In this document: positions 19,095 to 27,701 of the stretch, one piece after another
Layout: each line of letters opens with the position of its first letter
How positions within the stretch are numbered: position 1 is the stretch's first letter
The notes under the pieces: generated by a model
The model's database searches: none
Told to the model about the DNA's origin: nothing
What the model saw: the letters and a program-made list of their open reading frames with translations, nothing else
Assembly (NCBI GenBank): GCA_946536315.1
Contig: CAMNEH010000002.1
Location: 1 to 64,000 of the forward strand
Direction: 5' to 3'
From: an uncultured Clostridia bacterium
GTDB lineage: Bacteria; Bacillota; Clostridia; Christensenellales; Aristaeellaceae
DNA length: 64,000 nucleotides
Translations under genes and position numbers: made by a program

Positions 19095-21128
19095 ATGAGC
19101 TGGGAAAAAGAAATCATCCGCCTCGTCAACCTGGACGCGCCGGCCCTGAGCGAGGCCAGAGCGCTCCTGCAGCGCGGCGACGAAGCCGGCTGCGCCGAAG
19201 CGCTGCTGCGCCATTTCCGTACGCGCACGTCACCGCGCTACCTGTTTGACATGGACGACCTCCGCCGCAACAGCGATCCCGGCCTGCTGGCGGACGCTGA
19301 GGAGGTCATGCGCGACACCCTGTACGGTTATACGTTTCCCCACGGGGTCGACTGGCATTTCAACCCGACCACCGACGCCGCGCACGACAACGAATGGAGC
19401 TGGAGCCTGTACCGCTTTATCTACTGGCAGCCGCTCGCGCGCGCGTACGCGCTGACCGGGGACGAGAAGTACCCGCTCAAGGCGCTGAGCCTGCTGAAAA
19501 GCTTTCTGCAGGCCTGGCCGCTTGAGGATTTTTTGGCGGATGAGGACGCCTACATCCGGGCGCACCAGTATCCCAGCTATCCCTGGCGGCATATTGAGAC
19601 CGCCATGCGCCTGTACACGGCCTTTCTCCCCTGCCTGGCCGCCTTCAGGCACAGCGAGGCCTTCGACGACGAGGGCTGGGCGCTGTATTTGGGCGCGATC
19701 CGCCAGCATGCGGATTTCCTGGTGACGCATTACACCAACCATGAGCGCAGCTCCAACTGGCTGACGATGGAGTCCGGCGCGCTGCTGCAGACCGCCATCC
19801 TTTTCCCCGAGCTCGATCAGGCGGACGTCTGGCTGAAGCACGGTTATCAGCGCGTGATGCACGAGCTGCGGTATTCGTTTGACAATGACGGCGTCCACAT
19901 GGAGCGCACGAGCATCTATCACATGGTGGCGTCGATCAGCTATTATCAGTGCGTCCGCCTGTGCGAGCTGAACGGCATTCCCGTGCCGCCCTACGCCCGC
20001 CCCGCCCTGACCCGGGCCTGCGAATTCCTGCTCAGGCAGCTGAAGCCCGATTTTTCCACCCCGATGATCGGCGACGCGGACCGCAACGACCTGCTCGCGC
20101 GCCGGAGCGACCGCTCGCTGTACGAGGGCATGAACCTGTCCATGGATCCCTTTGACCTGAACGAGATGCGCGCTTGGTTCCGCCAGATGGCCGAATGGAC
20201 CGGCCGCGGCGACTTTTTATGGGCGGCCACCGCCCGCGCGCAGGGGCATCCGCCCATCGAGCGCAATTTCAGCATGAAGGAAGCCGGCATCCACATCATG
20301 CGCACCGGGTGGGGACCCGACGACAGCTACATGCACGTTCACGGCGTGCAGCTGGAGCGCGGGGAAAAGAGCACGCACAGCCACAACGACACCGGACACC
20401 TCGAGCTGCAGATCGCGGGCGAGGACATCCTCATCGACGGCGGGCGGTACATTTACAACCAGTCCATCTGGCGCGACTGGCGGCATTACTTTACCGGCGC
20501 GCTGGCGCACAACACCCTCTATATGGACGACCTGACCATGGGCGCGGTGCCGAATGTCAGCCGGGTGCGCGGGGTGCGGCTCTTCCTGCACCGTTTTGAG
20601 GAAAACGCGCAGTTTGCCGTCATCGACGTCAGCCACAACGGCTATGTGTTCACGGACGACCCGGTCTGCCACCGCCGCACCGTCGTGCGGCTGGAGCAGG
20701 ACGTCTACGTCATTTTTGACCGCGTGACCGGTCTCGGCCTTCAGCCCCACGATTTCAGGCTGACCTGGCAATTCGCGCCGGGGCAATTGGCCGGGCAGGA
20801 CGGCGCGTGGCGCTATACCACGCCGCGGGATCGTCACTACGCCGTCACCGTCCGCGCGGACGCGGCCATGGACGCCGTCTGCCTCTGCGGCAGCACTGAC
20901 CCCATCGGCGGCTGGGTCAGCTACGGCTACAGCCTGCGCGAGCCGGCGCCGCAGCTCAGCCTGCGCTTTTCCGGTCCGGCGCCGTTCAGCTGCGTGACGG
21001 TCATCGCGCCGCCGGACTGCGCTGCCAGCATTGAAACCGCCGGCGAAAACGCCAGCGTGACCCTGGGCGGGCGCTGTCACAGCGTCCTGACCATCCGAAA
21101 CGACCGCATTGAAAGGACAGACGCATGA
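19095..21128 (+). CDS. Heparinase II/III-family polysaccharide lyase, cytoplasmic
   Basis: A 677-residue protein with an N-terminal alpha/alpha toroid (Hepar_II_III_N-like; 'WHFNPTTDAAHDNEWSWSL', 'NHERSSNWLTMESGALLQTA') and a C-terminal beta-sandwich beginning 'EAGIHIMRTGW' with 'HSHNDTGHLELQIAGEDILI'. The last segment resembles the His/Asn catalytic region of heparinase II and oligoalginate lyases. There is no signal peptide, so it should cut oligosaccharides after uptake, by beta-elimination at uronic acids. It sits between the binding protein and an epimerase, and overlaps the next gene by ATGA. The exact glycan cannot be read from the sequence. Confidence 0.85.
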   Translation: MSWEKEIIRLVNLDAPALSEARALLQRGDEAGCAEALLRHFRTRTSPRYLFDMDDLRRNSDPGLLADAEEVMRDTLYGYTFPHGVDWHFNPTTDAAHDNEWSWSLYRFIYWQPLARAYALTGDEKYPLKALSLLKSFLQAWPLEDFLADEDAYIRAHQYPSYPWRHIETAMRLYTAFLPCLAAFRHSEAFDDEGWALYLGAIRQHADFLVTHYTNHERSSNWLTMESGALLQTAILFPELDQADVWLKHGYQRVMHELRYSFDNDGVHMERTSIYHMVASISYYQCVRLCELNGIPVPPYARPALTRACEFLLRQLKPDFSTPMIGDADRNDLLARRSDRSLYEGMNLSMDPFDLNEMRAWFRQMAEWTGRGDFLWAATARAQGHPPIERNFSMKEAGIHIMRTGWGPDDSYMHVHGVQLERGEKSTHSHNDTGHLELQIAGEDILIDGGRYIYNQSIWRDWRHYFTGALAHNTLYMDDLTMGAVPNVSRVRGVRLFLHRFEENAQFAVIDVSHNGYVFTDDPVCHRRTVVRLEQDVYVIFDRVTGLGLQPHDFRLTWQFAPGQLAGQDGAWRYTTPRDRHYAVTVRADAAMDAVCLCGSTDPIGGWVSYGYSLREPAPQLSLRFSGPAPFSCVTVIAPPDCAASIETAGENASVTLGGRCHSVLTIRNDRIERTDA

Positions 21129-21892
21129 ACATCGGATACTGTGGAAAACCGGCTGCCGCGGCGCAGGCCGCGCAGGCGGGCTTTGATTACCTGGAGCTGC
21201 CGCTCAACATGATTGCGGGACTGTCTGACGAAGACTTCGAAGCCGCACGTCAGACGCTCGCGGACGCCGGACTGCCCACGCCGGCGTTCAACCTGCTGTT
21301 TCCGAAGGATCTGGCGCTGCTGTCCCCTCTCTGCGCCGACGAAGCCATCACGGAGTACCTCGGCCGCGCGTTTGAGCGCATGGAAGCGCTCGGCGGACGG
21401 ACCGTCGTTTTCGGCAGCGGACGCAGCCGCCAGCGCCCTGACGGCATTCCATATCCTTCCGCCTACAGGCGGCTCATCCGCGTGACCGCGCTGACGGGCC
21501 AGGCAGCCGCCGCGCACGGGATCACCGTGGTCATCGAGCCGCTGAACCGCGGCGAAAGCAACATGATCAATTCCGTGGGCGAAGGCGCGGGCCTGGTCGC
21601 CGCTGTCGACCTTCCCAACGTGCGCCTGCTCGCGGATTACTACCACATGGCCGTGGAGCACGAGCCGCCCGAGGACATCGCGCGGCTTTCCGGCATCAGC
21701 CACGCGCACATCGCCGCAGAGGCCGGCCGCCGCTTCCCCCTGACGGAGGACGATGGCTACCGCCGGATGTTCGCCGCGATGAAGCAGACCGGCTACAGCG
21801 GCCTGCTCAGCATCGAAGGAAAAACCGACAGCCTGCTCACGGACGGCCCTCAGGCGATCCGGCTGCTGAAGCGGCTGTGGGAGGAGGCGTGA
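21125..21892 (+). CDS. Sugar phosphate isomerase/epimerase-like TIM barrel (copy 1)
   Basis: A 255-residue AP-endonuclease-2/xylose-isomerase-like protein: 'FDYLELPLNMIAGLSDEDFE', 'VVIEPLNRGESNMINSVGEG' (metal-binding Glu), 'NVRLLADYYHMAVE' and 'GLLSIEGKT'. This fold serves as keto-sugar isomerase or epimerase and, in some gut pathways, as the lyase that acts on 3-keto-glycosides. Translationally coupled to the lyase gene. Confidence 0.82.
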   Translation: MNIGYCGKPAAAAQAAQAGFDYLELPLNMIAGLSDEDFEAARQTLADAGLPTPAFNLLFPKDLALLSPLCADEAITEYLGRAFERMEALGGRTVVFGSGRSRQRPDGIPYPSAYRRLIRVTALTGQAAAAHGITVVIEPLNRGESNMINSVGEGAGLVAAVDLPNVRLLADYYHMAVEHEPPEDIARLSGISHAHIAAEAGRRFPLTEDDGYRRMFAAMKQTGYSGLLSIEGKTDSLLTDGPQAIRLLKRLWEEA

Positions 21893-21893
21893 C

Positions 21894-23015
21894 ATGGACC
21901 AGGTACGTTATGGCATCATCGGCTATGGCAAGATCGGCAGCCAGCATGTCAAAAAAATCCTCGACGGCCAGGTGCCCGAGCTGCGGCTGACCGCCGTCGC
22001 CGACGAAGACCCGGCCCGGCTGGCCGCGGCCAGGCAGGCGCTGGGCGATTCGGTCGCCTATTTTGACAGCGGGGCCGCGCTGATCGCCTCCGGCGCCGTG
22101 GACGCGGTGCACATCTGCACGCCGCACTACCAGCACCCGCCGCTGGCCATCGCCGCGCTGAACGCGGGGCTGCACACCCTGGTGGAAAAGCCCGCCGGCG
22201 TCTATACCCGCCAGGTGCGCGAAATGAACGCCGTCGCCGCCCGTCACCCGGAACTGAAATTCGCCATGGATTTCAACCAGCGCACGGACCCCGCCTATAT
22301 CAAGGCGCGGGAGCTGGTCCGCGGCGGCGCGCTGGGCGATATCGTGCACACGCACTGGCTGATCACCAACTGGTACCGTTCCCAGAGCTATTATGACCAG
22401 GGCGGCTGGCGCGCCACCTGGCGCGGCGAAGGCGGCGGCGTGCTGCTGAACCAGAATCCGCACAACCTGGATATGTGGCAGTGGATCGTCGGCATGCCCA
22501 CGCGGATGCGCGCGCAGGTCTATTATGGCCGTCACCGCGCGATCGAGGTCGAGGACGACGTCGTCGCCCTCGCGGAGTTCGCCAACGGCGCGACCGGCAC
22601 CTATATCACCACCGTGATCGACGCGCCCGGCACCAACCGTCTGGAAATCGACGGGACGCGCGGACGCCTGGTCGTTGAGGGCGGACGTCTGCACCTGGAT
22701 CGCCTGTCCGTGGACGAGCCCGAATTCAACCGCACCTGGACCAAGGGGCTGGGAAAGCCGCCCATGACGGCCGAGGAGGTCCCCGTGGAGGGCGAATACA
22801 CCGCGCACGCGGGGATCATGCGCAATTTCTGCGCGGCCATCCTGCGCGATGAGCCCCTGCTGGCCGACGGACAGGAAGGCATCAACGGGCTGGAAATCTC
22901 CAACGCCATCCACCTGTCGGACTGGCTGGGCGGGCAGTGGGTCGACCTGCCCGTGGACGAGGACCTGTTCTGCCGCCTGCTCGCGGAAAAGTGCGGCGGA
23001 ACACTGCCGGCATAA
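21894..23015 (+). CDS. Gfo/Idh/MocA-family dehydrogenase (copy 2)
   Basis: A 373-residue protein with 'YGIIGYGKIGSQHVKKIL', 'LHTLVEKPAGVYTRQ' and 'FNQRTDPAYIKARELV'. 'GGGVLLNQNPHNLDMWQWI' is the C-terminal-domain signature with the catalytic-type His. It starts 1 base after the epimerase stop, behind GAGGAGG. This copy and copy 3 resemble each other more than copy 1, suggesting two related but separate substrates or a two-step oxidation/reduction. Confidence 0.87.
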   Translation: MDQVRYGIIGYGKIGSQHVKKILDGQVPELRLTAVADEDPARLAAARQALGDSVAYFDSGAALIASGAVDAVHICTPHYQHPPLAIAALNAGLHTLVEKPAGVYTRQVREMNAVAARHPELKFAMDFNQRTDPAYIKARELVRGGALGDIVHTHWLITNWYRSQSYYDQGGWRATWRGEGGGVLLNQNPHNLDMWQWIVGMPTRMRAQVYYGRHRAIEVEDDVVALAEFANGATGTYITTVIDAPGTNRLEIDGTRGRLVVEGGRLHLDRLSVDEPEFNRTWTKGLGKPPMTAEEVPVEGEYTAHAGIMRNFCAAILRDEPLLADGQEGINGLEISNAIHLSDWLGGQWVDLPVDEDLFCRLLAEKCGGTLPA

Positions 23016-23031
23016 CAAGGAGGAATAAAGC

Positions 23032-24072
23032 ATGAATCCTTTTAACGTCGCCGTGATCGGCTGCGGCGCGATTTCCGGCAACCATTTTCACGCGCTCGAA
23101 AAGCTGGATACCGCCCGGCTGACGGCGGTGTGCGATATCAACGCCGAGAAAGCGAACGCCGCCGCGGACGCGCAGCACGTTCGGGCCTGCACCGACTGGC
23201 AGGCGCTGATTCAGGACCCCGGCATCGACGCGGTTCACCTCTGCGTGCCGCACTGGCTGCACCGGCCCATGGCGGTCGCCGCGCTGCGCGCGGGCAAGCA
23301 CGTGCTGTGCGAAAAGCCGATGGGGATGAACGCGGACGAGGCCGCCCAAATGGCCGCCGCCGCGCGCGAGACCGGGAAGGCGCTGACCGTGTGCTTCCAG
23401 AACCGCTACAATCCCGCCTCGCGCAGGATGAAGGCCCTGATCGACAGCGGCGCGCTCGGCGCGTTTCTGGGCGGCAGCGCTTTCGTCGTGTGGAACCGCG
23501 GCGAACAGTATTACCAGAACTGCGACTGGCGCGGACGCTGGCGCACCGAGGGCGGCTCCGTGCTGATCAACCAGGCGATCCACACGCTCGACCTGATCAA
23601 CTGGCTGTCCGGCGGCCTGCGCGTCACGCACGGCCGCATGAGCGCGCACCGCCTGGCGCAGACCATCGAGACCGAGGACACCTGCGAGCTGCTGCTGAGC
23701 GACGCCGCAGGGCACCGCTGCCTGTTTTACGCCAGCAATTGCGGCGTGAACAACCTGCCCGTGCAGCTGCACCTGACTTTCGAGCAGGGCGAGCTGCACA
23801 TGGACGGCAGCCGCCTGACCGTCAAAACGCCGGACATGACCGCGCTGGAGGATTACAGCGCCCAGGTCAAAGTCGGCAAAGACTACTGGGGCAGCGGCCA
23901 CGGCCCCTTCATCGAGGATTTTTACCGCCGGCTTCAGGCCGGCGAAGCGCCGGCCATTCCCCCGGAGGACGCGCTTCGCACCATGCGCCTGATGGACGAG
24001 GCATACCGCGCGGACACATCAGAAAGGAGGCGGCCCGACAATGAGTGCGATCCCCCATCCCGGACGGAATAA
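23032..24072 (+). CDS. Gfo/Idh/MocA-family dehydrogenase (copy 3)
   Basis: A 346-residue protein with 'VAVIGCGAISGNHFHAL', 'GKHVLCEKPMGMNADEAAQM', 'FQNRYNPASRRMK' and 'GGSVLINQAIHTLDLINWLS'. RBS AAGGAGG before ATG 23032. Its 3' end overlaps the first permease by 32 bases, tying dehydrogenase and transporter expression together. Confidence 0.87.
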   Translation: MNPFNVAVIGCGAISGNHFHALEKLDTARLTAVCDINAEKANAAADAQHVRACTDWQALIQDPGIDAVHLCVPHWLHRPMAVAALRAGKHVLCEKPMGMNADEAAQMAAAARETGKALTVCFQNRYNPASRRMKALIDSGALGAFLGGSAFVVWNRGEQYYQNCDWRGRWRTEGGSVLINQAIHTLDLINWLSGGLRVTHGRMSAHRLAQTIETEDTCELLLSDAAGHRCLFYASNCGVNNLPVQLHLTFEQGELHMDGSRLTVKTPDMTALEDYSAQVKVGKDYWGSGHGPFIEDFYRRLQAGEAPAIPPEDALRTMRLMDEAYRADTSERRRPDNECDPPSRTE

Positions 24073-25021
24073 GGCGGCCGTTCCGCACAAAATGTCCCTG
24101 GGAAAACGCATCCGGCGCGATTTTCAGAAGCACTGGACGCTGTACCTGCTGTTTTTACCTGTGCTGGCCTACTTTCTCATTTTCAAGTACGCGCCGATGG
24201 CCGGCCTGGCCATTTCGTTCCAGAATTACAAGGCGGCCAAGGGCATTCAGGGCAGTCAATGGGTCGGCTTCATGCATTTCCGGAATTTCTTTAACGACCC
24301 ATATCTGCCGCGGCTTTTGCGCAACACCGTCACCATCGCGCTGAGCACGCTGATTTTCTCCTTCCCCATGCCCATTCTGCTGGCGCTCCTGATCAACGAG
24401 CTGCGCTCCAAGGCGCTCTCCCGCACCGTGCAGACCATCAGCTATATCCCCCACTTCATTTCCACCGTGGTCGTCTGCGGCATCATCCGCGGCCTGGTCG
24501 ACCGCACCGGCGGCGTGACCATGCTGCTGCACGCGCTGTTCGGCATGCCGGTCACCAATATGCTGTATGAGCCGTCGTACTTTGTGCCCATCTACATCGT
24601 ATCGGACATCTGGTCCAATATCGGCTGGAATTCCATCGTCTACCTCTCCGCGCTGACCGCCATCGACCAGGAGCTGTACGAGGCCGCGCGCGTCGACGGC
24701 GCCAACAAATGGCATCAGATCATTCACGTCACCATTCCCTGCCTGGTGCCGACCATCATCATCATGTTCATCCTGAAGGTCGGAAAGGTGTTCGACGTAG
24801 GCTATGAGAAGGTCATGCTGCTGTACACGCCGCTGACCTACGAAACCGCCGACGTCATCAACACCTATGTGTACCGCCGCGGCTTCGGCGGCGGCGCCGG
24901 GGAAACCGTGAACCTCAGCTATTCCACCGCCGTCGGCTTTTTCAACTCCGTTGTCTGTTTCATGCTGGTCTATTTCACCAACAAGCTGACCCAGAAAATG
25001 GGCGGCAACAGTCTGTGGTAA
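24041..25021 (+). CDS. ABC transporter permease, LplB-like
   Basis: A 326-residue integral membrane protein with six predicted segments, the first in 'LYLLFLPVLAYFLIFKYAP'. The EAA loop 'EAARVDGANKWHQIIHVTIP' contacts the ATPase. LplB-type permeases carry oligosaccharides. No ATPase gene is in the operon, as usual for this class, which shares an MsmX-type ATPase encoded elsewhere. Confidence 0.9.
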   Translation: MSAIPHPGRNKAAVPHKMSLGKRIRRDFQKHWTLYLLFLPVLAYFLIFKYAPMAGLAISFQNYKAAKGIQGSQWVGFMHFRNFFNDPYLPRLLRNTVTIALSTLIFSFPMPILLALLINELRSKALSRTVQTISYIPHFISTVVVCGIIRGLVDRTGGVTMLLHALFGMPVTNMLYEPSYFVPIYIVSDIWSNIGWNSIVYLSALTAIDQELYEAARVDGANKWHQIIHVTIPCLVPTIIIMFILKVGKVFDVGYEKVMLLYTPLTYETADVINTYVYRRGFGGGAGETVNLSYSTAVGFFNSVVCFMLVYFTNKLTQKMGGNSLW

Positions 25022-25034
25022 AGGAGGGAACGCC

Positions 25035-25916
25035 ATGAGCCAATCCGCTGAAAAGCGTCCCCGTGCGATCCGCATCCCGCTGGGCGAGCGCATCTTCTAC
25101 CATGTGGACGCTGTGCTGTTGATTTTTCTGTGCGTGCTGATCCTGATCCCGCTGATCCACGTTCTCGCCGGCTCCTTCAGCGACGGCATGTCCTATATGG
25201 GACACTCCGGCCTGCTGTTCTGGCCGCTGAATCCGACGCTGGACGCGTACCGCGCCGTCATCCGCAACCAGAATATCTGGACCGGGTACGTCAACACCCT
25301 GTTCATCGTCGTGGTCGGGACGCTGCTGAACATGCTGTTCACGCTGGTCGCCGCCTATGTCCTCAGCCGGAAGAACTATATGCTGAAACGCATTTTCACG
25401 ATTCTGGTCGTATTCAGCATGTACTTTTCCGGCGGCATGATTCCCTTCTTTCTCGTGGTCAAGGGCGTCGGGCTCTACAAATCCACCTGGGCGCTCATCA
25501 TCCCCTCGCTGGTCAACGTGTTTAACCTGATCATCATGCGCACGGCCATGACCGGCGTGCCGGACAGCCTGGAGGAGAGCGCGCAGCTGGACGGCGCCGG
25601 GCACCTGACCATCCTGTTCACGATCATCACCCCGCTGATCCTGCCCTCCGTCGCCGTCGTCGGCCTGTATTACGCGGTCTCGCACTGGAACAGCTGGTTC
25701 AACGCCATGCTGTTCATCAAGGAACGGCGGAAGTATCCGCTGCAGCTGGTCCTGCGAGAGATCCTGATCCTGTCCGACACGGACGAGGATTACACGATGA
25801 GCGAAACCATCAAGTTCGCCACGATCGTCGTGGCCACCGTCCCGATTTTGACGGTGTACCCCTTTATTCAAAAATACTTTGTCAAAGGCGTCATGGTCGG
25901 CGCCGTGAAAGGATAA
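25035..25916 (+). CDS. ABC transporter permease, YtcP/LplC-like
   Basis: The second permease (293 residues) of the same importer. It has a first membrane segment 'VDAVLLIFLCVLILIPLIHV' and the EAA loop 'LEESAQLDGAGHLTILFTII'. It begins 13 bases after LplB with AAGGAGG. Together with the binding protein at 17397 it forms a type I sugar importer. Confidence 0.9.
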   Translation: MSQSAEKRPRAIRIPLGERIFYHVDAVLLIFLCVLILIPLIHVLAGSFSDGMSYMGHSGLLFWPLNPTLDAYRAVIRNQNIWTGYVNTLFIVVVGTLLNMLFTLVAAYVLSRKNYMLKRIFTILVVFSMYFSGGMIPFFLVVKGVGLYKSTWALIIPSLVNVFNLIIMRTAMTGVPDSLEESAQLDGAGHLTILFTIITPLILPSVAVVGLYYAVSHWNSWFNAMLFIKERRKYPLQLVLREILILSDTDEDYTMSETIKFATIVVATVPILTVYPFIQKYFVKGVMVGAVKG

Positions 25917-25920
25917 GGGT

Positions 25921-26922
25921 ATGCGCGTTCCCTACGACACCATGCGCGCGGAGTTCGTCCGCGTGCTGAACAAATATGGCATCACCGGCGACCGGGCGGC
26001 GCTGTCCGCCACGCTGTACGCGGACGCCAGCCGTGACGGCATCTACACCCACGGCCTGAACCGTTTCCCCAAGTTCATCAAAAGCATCGAGGCCGGCCTG
26101 GTCGACGTGCAGGCCACGCCCGTGCTGGAGGCGGACTGCGGCGCGCTGGAGCGCTGGGACGGCCGCCGCGGACCGGGCAACCTGAACGCGCACGCCTGTA
26201 TGCGCCGCGCGATCGACCTGGCGCACGAACGCACCATGGGCGTCGTGGCGCTGCGCAACACCAATCACTGGATGCGGCCCGGCAACTACGGCCTGATGGC
26301 GGTTGAGGAAAACTGCATCGGCATCCTCTGGACCAACACCGTGCCCAACATGCCGCCCTGGGGCGGCAGGGAAGCGCGGCTGGGCAACAATCCCGTGGTG
26401 TTCGCCATCCCCAACGGGGATGACGCGCCGGTGCTGCTGGACGTGGCGATGTCCATGTTCTCCTACGGCAAGCTGGAGAGCTATGCCCGCGCGGACAGGC
26501 CCCTGCCCGTGGACGGCGGGTTTGACGAAAGCCAGCATCTGACCCGGAACGCCGCGGATATCCTGAAAACGCACCAGGCTTTGCCGATCGGCTACTGGAA
26601 GGGCAGCGGCCTGTCCCTGATGCTGGACCTGATCGCCGCGGCCCTGAGCGGCGGCCTGACCTCGCGCGAGGTCGGCGAGCAGCCCGGGGAGACCGCGCTG
26701 AGCCAGGTATTCATCGCCATCGACCTGAAGCGCCTGCCGGACGCGGACGCGTTCGCGGAGCGCCTGCGCCTGAGCCTGGCCGACCTGCTGACCTCCAAAC
26801 CCGTCGATCCGGCGAAGCCCGTGTACTATCCCGGCCAGAACATGATGCGGACGCGCGCTGACAATATGGCCAACGGCATTCCTGTGGACGAAAGCATCTG
26901 GGAGGCCGTATGCGCGATGTAA
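25921..26922 (+). CDS. YiaK-like 2,3-diketo-L-gulonate reductase (Ldh2 family)
   Basis: A 333-residue malate/L-lactate dehydrogenase-type NAD(P) oxidoreductase. It follows E. coli YiaK closely along its length: 'THGLNRFPKFIKSIE', 'VALRNTNHWMRPGNYG', 'WTNTVPNMPPWGG', 'SMFSYGKLE', 'LPVDGGFDE' and 'YWKGSGLSLMLDLIAA'. YiaK reduces 2,3-diketo-L-gulonate to 3-keto-L-gulonate. A similar keto-aldonate step is likely here; the exact substrate is inference. It starts 4 bases after the permease stop. Confidence 0.85.
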   Translation: MRVPYDTMRAEFVRVLNKYGITGDRAALSATLYADASRDGIYTHGLNRFPKFIKSIEAGLVDVQATPVLEADCGALERWDGRRGPGNLNAHACMRRAIDLAHERTMGVVALRNTNHWMRPGNYGLMAVEENCIGILWTNTVPNMPPWGGREARLGNNPVVFAIPNGDDAPVLLDVAMSMFSYGKLESYARADRPLPVDGGFDESQHLTRNAADILKTHQALPIGYWKGSGLSLMLDLIAAALSGGLTSREVGEQPGETALSQVFIAIDLKRLPDADAFAERLRLSLADLLTSKPVDPAKPVYYPGQNMMRTRADNMANGIPVDESIWEAVCAM

Positions 26923-27701
26923 CGCCCCGCTGGATTCCCGGCGCGGTCTCGGCGACGTTCAAAAAGCTGCCCCTGAGCGCGGATGAGATCCTCGCCCTGC
27001 TGCGCGAGTGCGGCCTGAAGACCGTCGAATGGTCCGAAAACGCCCACGTTTTTCCCGACGATCCGGACGGCGCGGCGGTCCTGCGGCAAAAGACGCTGGA
27101 CGCCGGGCTGACCATCGCGGCGTATGGCAGCTATTACCGCCTGGGCGAGCATGAGCGCCCGGAGGAGGACTTCCGGAAAAGCCTGCGCAGCGCGCAGGCG
27201 CTCGGCGCGCCGGTGATCCGGCTCTGGGCCGGTACCGCCGCCTCCTGGGACACCGACGAGGACACGCGCGCGCGCCTGACCCGCGAAGCGGCGCTGGTCG
27301 CGCGCATGTGCGGGGACGCGCAGATCAAGGCCGCGCTGGAATGGCATAAAAATACCCTGACGGACACGAATGAGTCCGCCCTCCGCCTGATCCGGGAGGC
27401 CGACGCGCCCAACCTGTACTGCCTATGGCAGCCGACCGTGGCGCTCAGCCCGCGCGAGCGCGTGGAGGGCATCCGGCAGCTGCGCGGCCGGCTGCTCAAC
27501 TTTCATGTGTATTCCTGGCCGGACGGCGCGCGCGGCCCGCTCAACGCCGCCGAATGGCAGTATTATTTCGACGCCGCGCGGGAGCCGAAGCAGACGCGCG
27601 CCGCGCTGCTCGAATTTGTGCGCGACGACAGCCCGGACCAGTTCCGGCGTGACGCCGCCGTCCTGGTTCAACTGACAGAAAGTGAGAATCGACATGGCTG
27701 A
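26910..27701 (+). CDS. Sugar phosphate isomerase/epimerase-like TIM barrel (copy 2)
   Basis: A 263-residue xylose-isomerase-like protein: 'CGLKTVEWSENAHVFPDD', 'VIRLWAGTAAS', 'IKAALEWHKNTLTDTNESAL' and 'NLYCLWQPTVALSP'. Some expected metal ligands are less clear than in copy 1, so its role may differ. It overlaps the YiaK-like gene by 13 bases. Confidence 0.75.
   Translation: MRDVTPRWIPGAVSATFKKLPLSADEILALLRECGLKTVEWSENAHVFPDDPDGAAVLRQKTLDAGLTIAAYGSYYRLGEHERPEEDFRKSLRSAQALGAPVIRLWAGTAASWDTDEDTRARLTREAALVARMCGDAQIKAALEWHKNTLTDTNESALRLIREADAPNLYCLWQPTVALSPRERVEGIRQLRGRLLNFHVYSWPDGARGPLNAAEWQYYFDAAREPKQTRAALLEFVRDDSPDQFRRDAAVLVQLTESENRHG

Noticed and set aside
12332-19214. Large minus-strand ORFs such as 12332-13528, 14343-16388, 16147-17340 and 17181-19214
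   Set aside because: They are shadows of GC-rich genes on the plus strand. They cross gene borders and contain no recognisable motifs.
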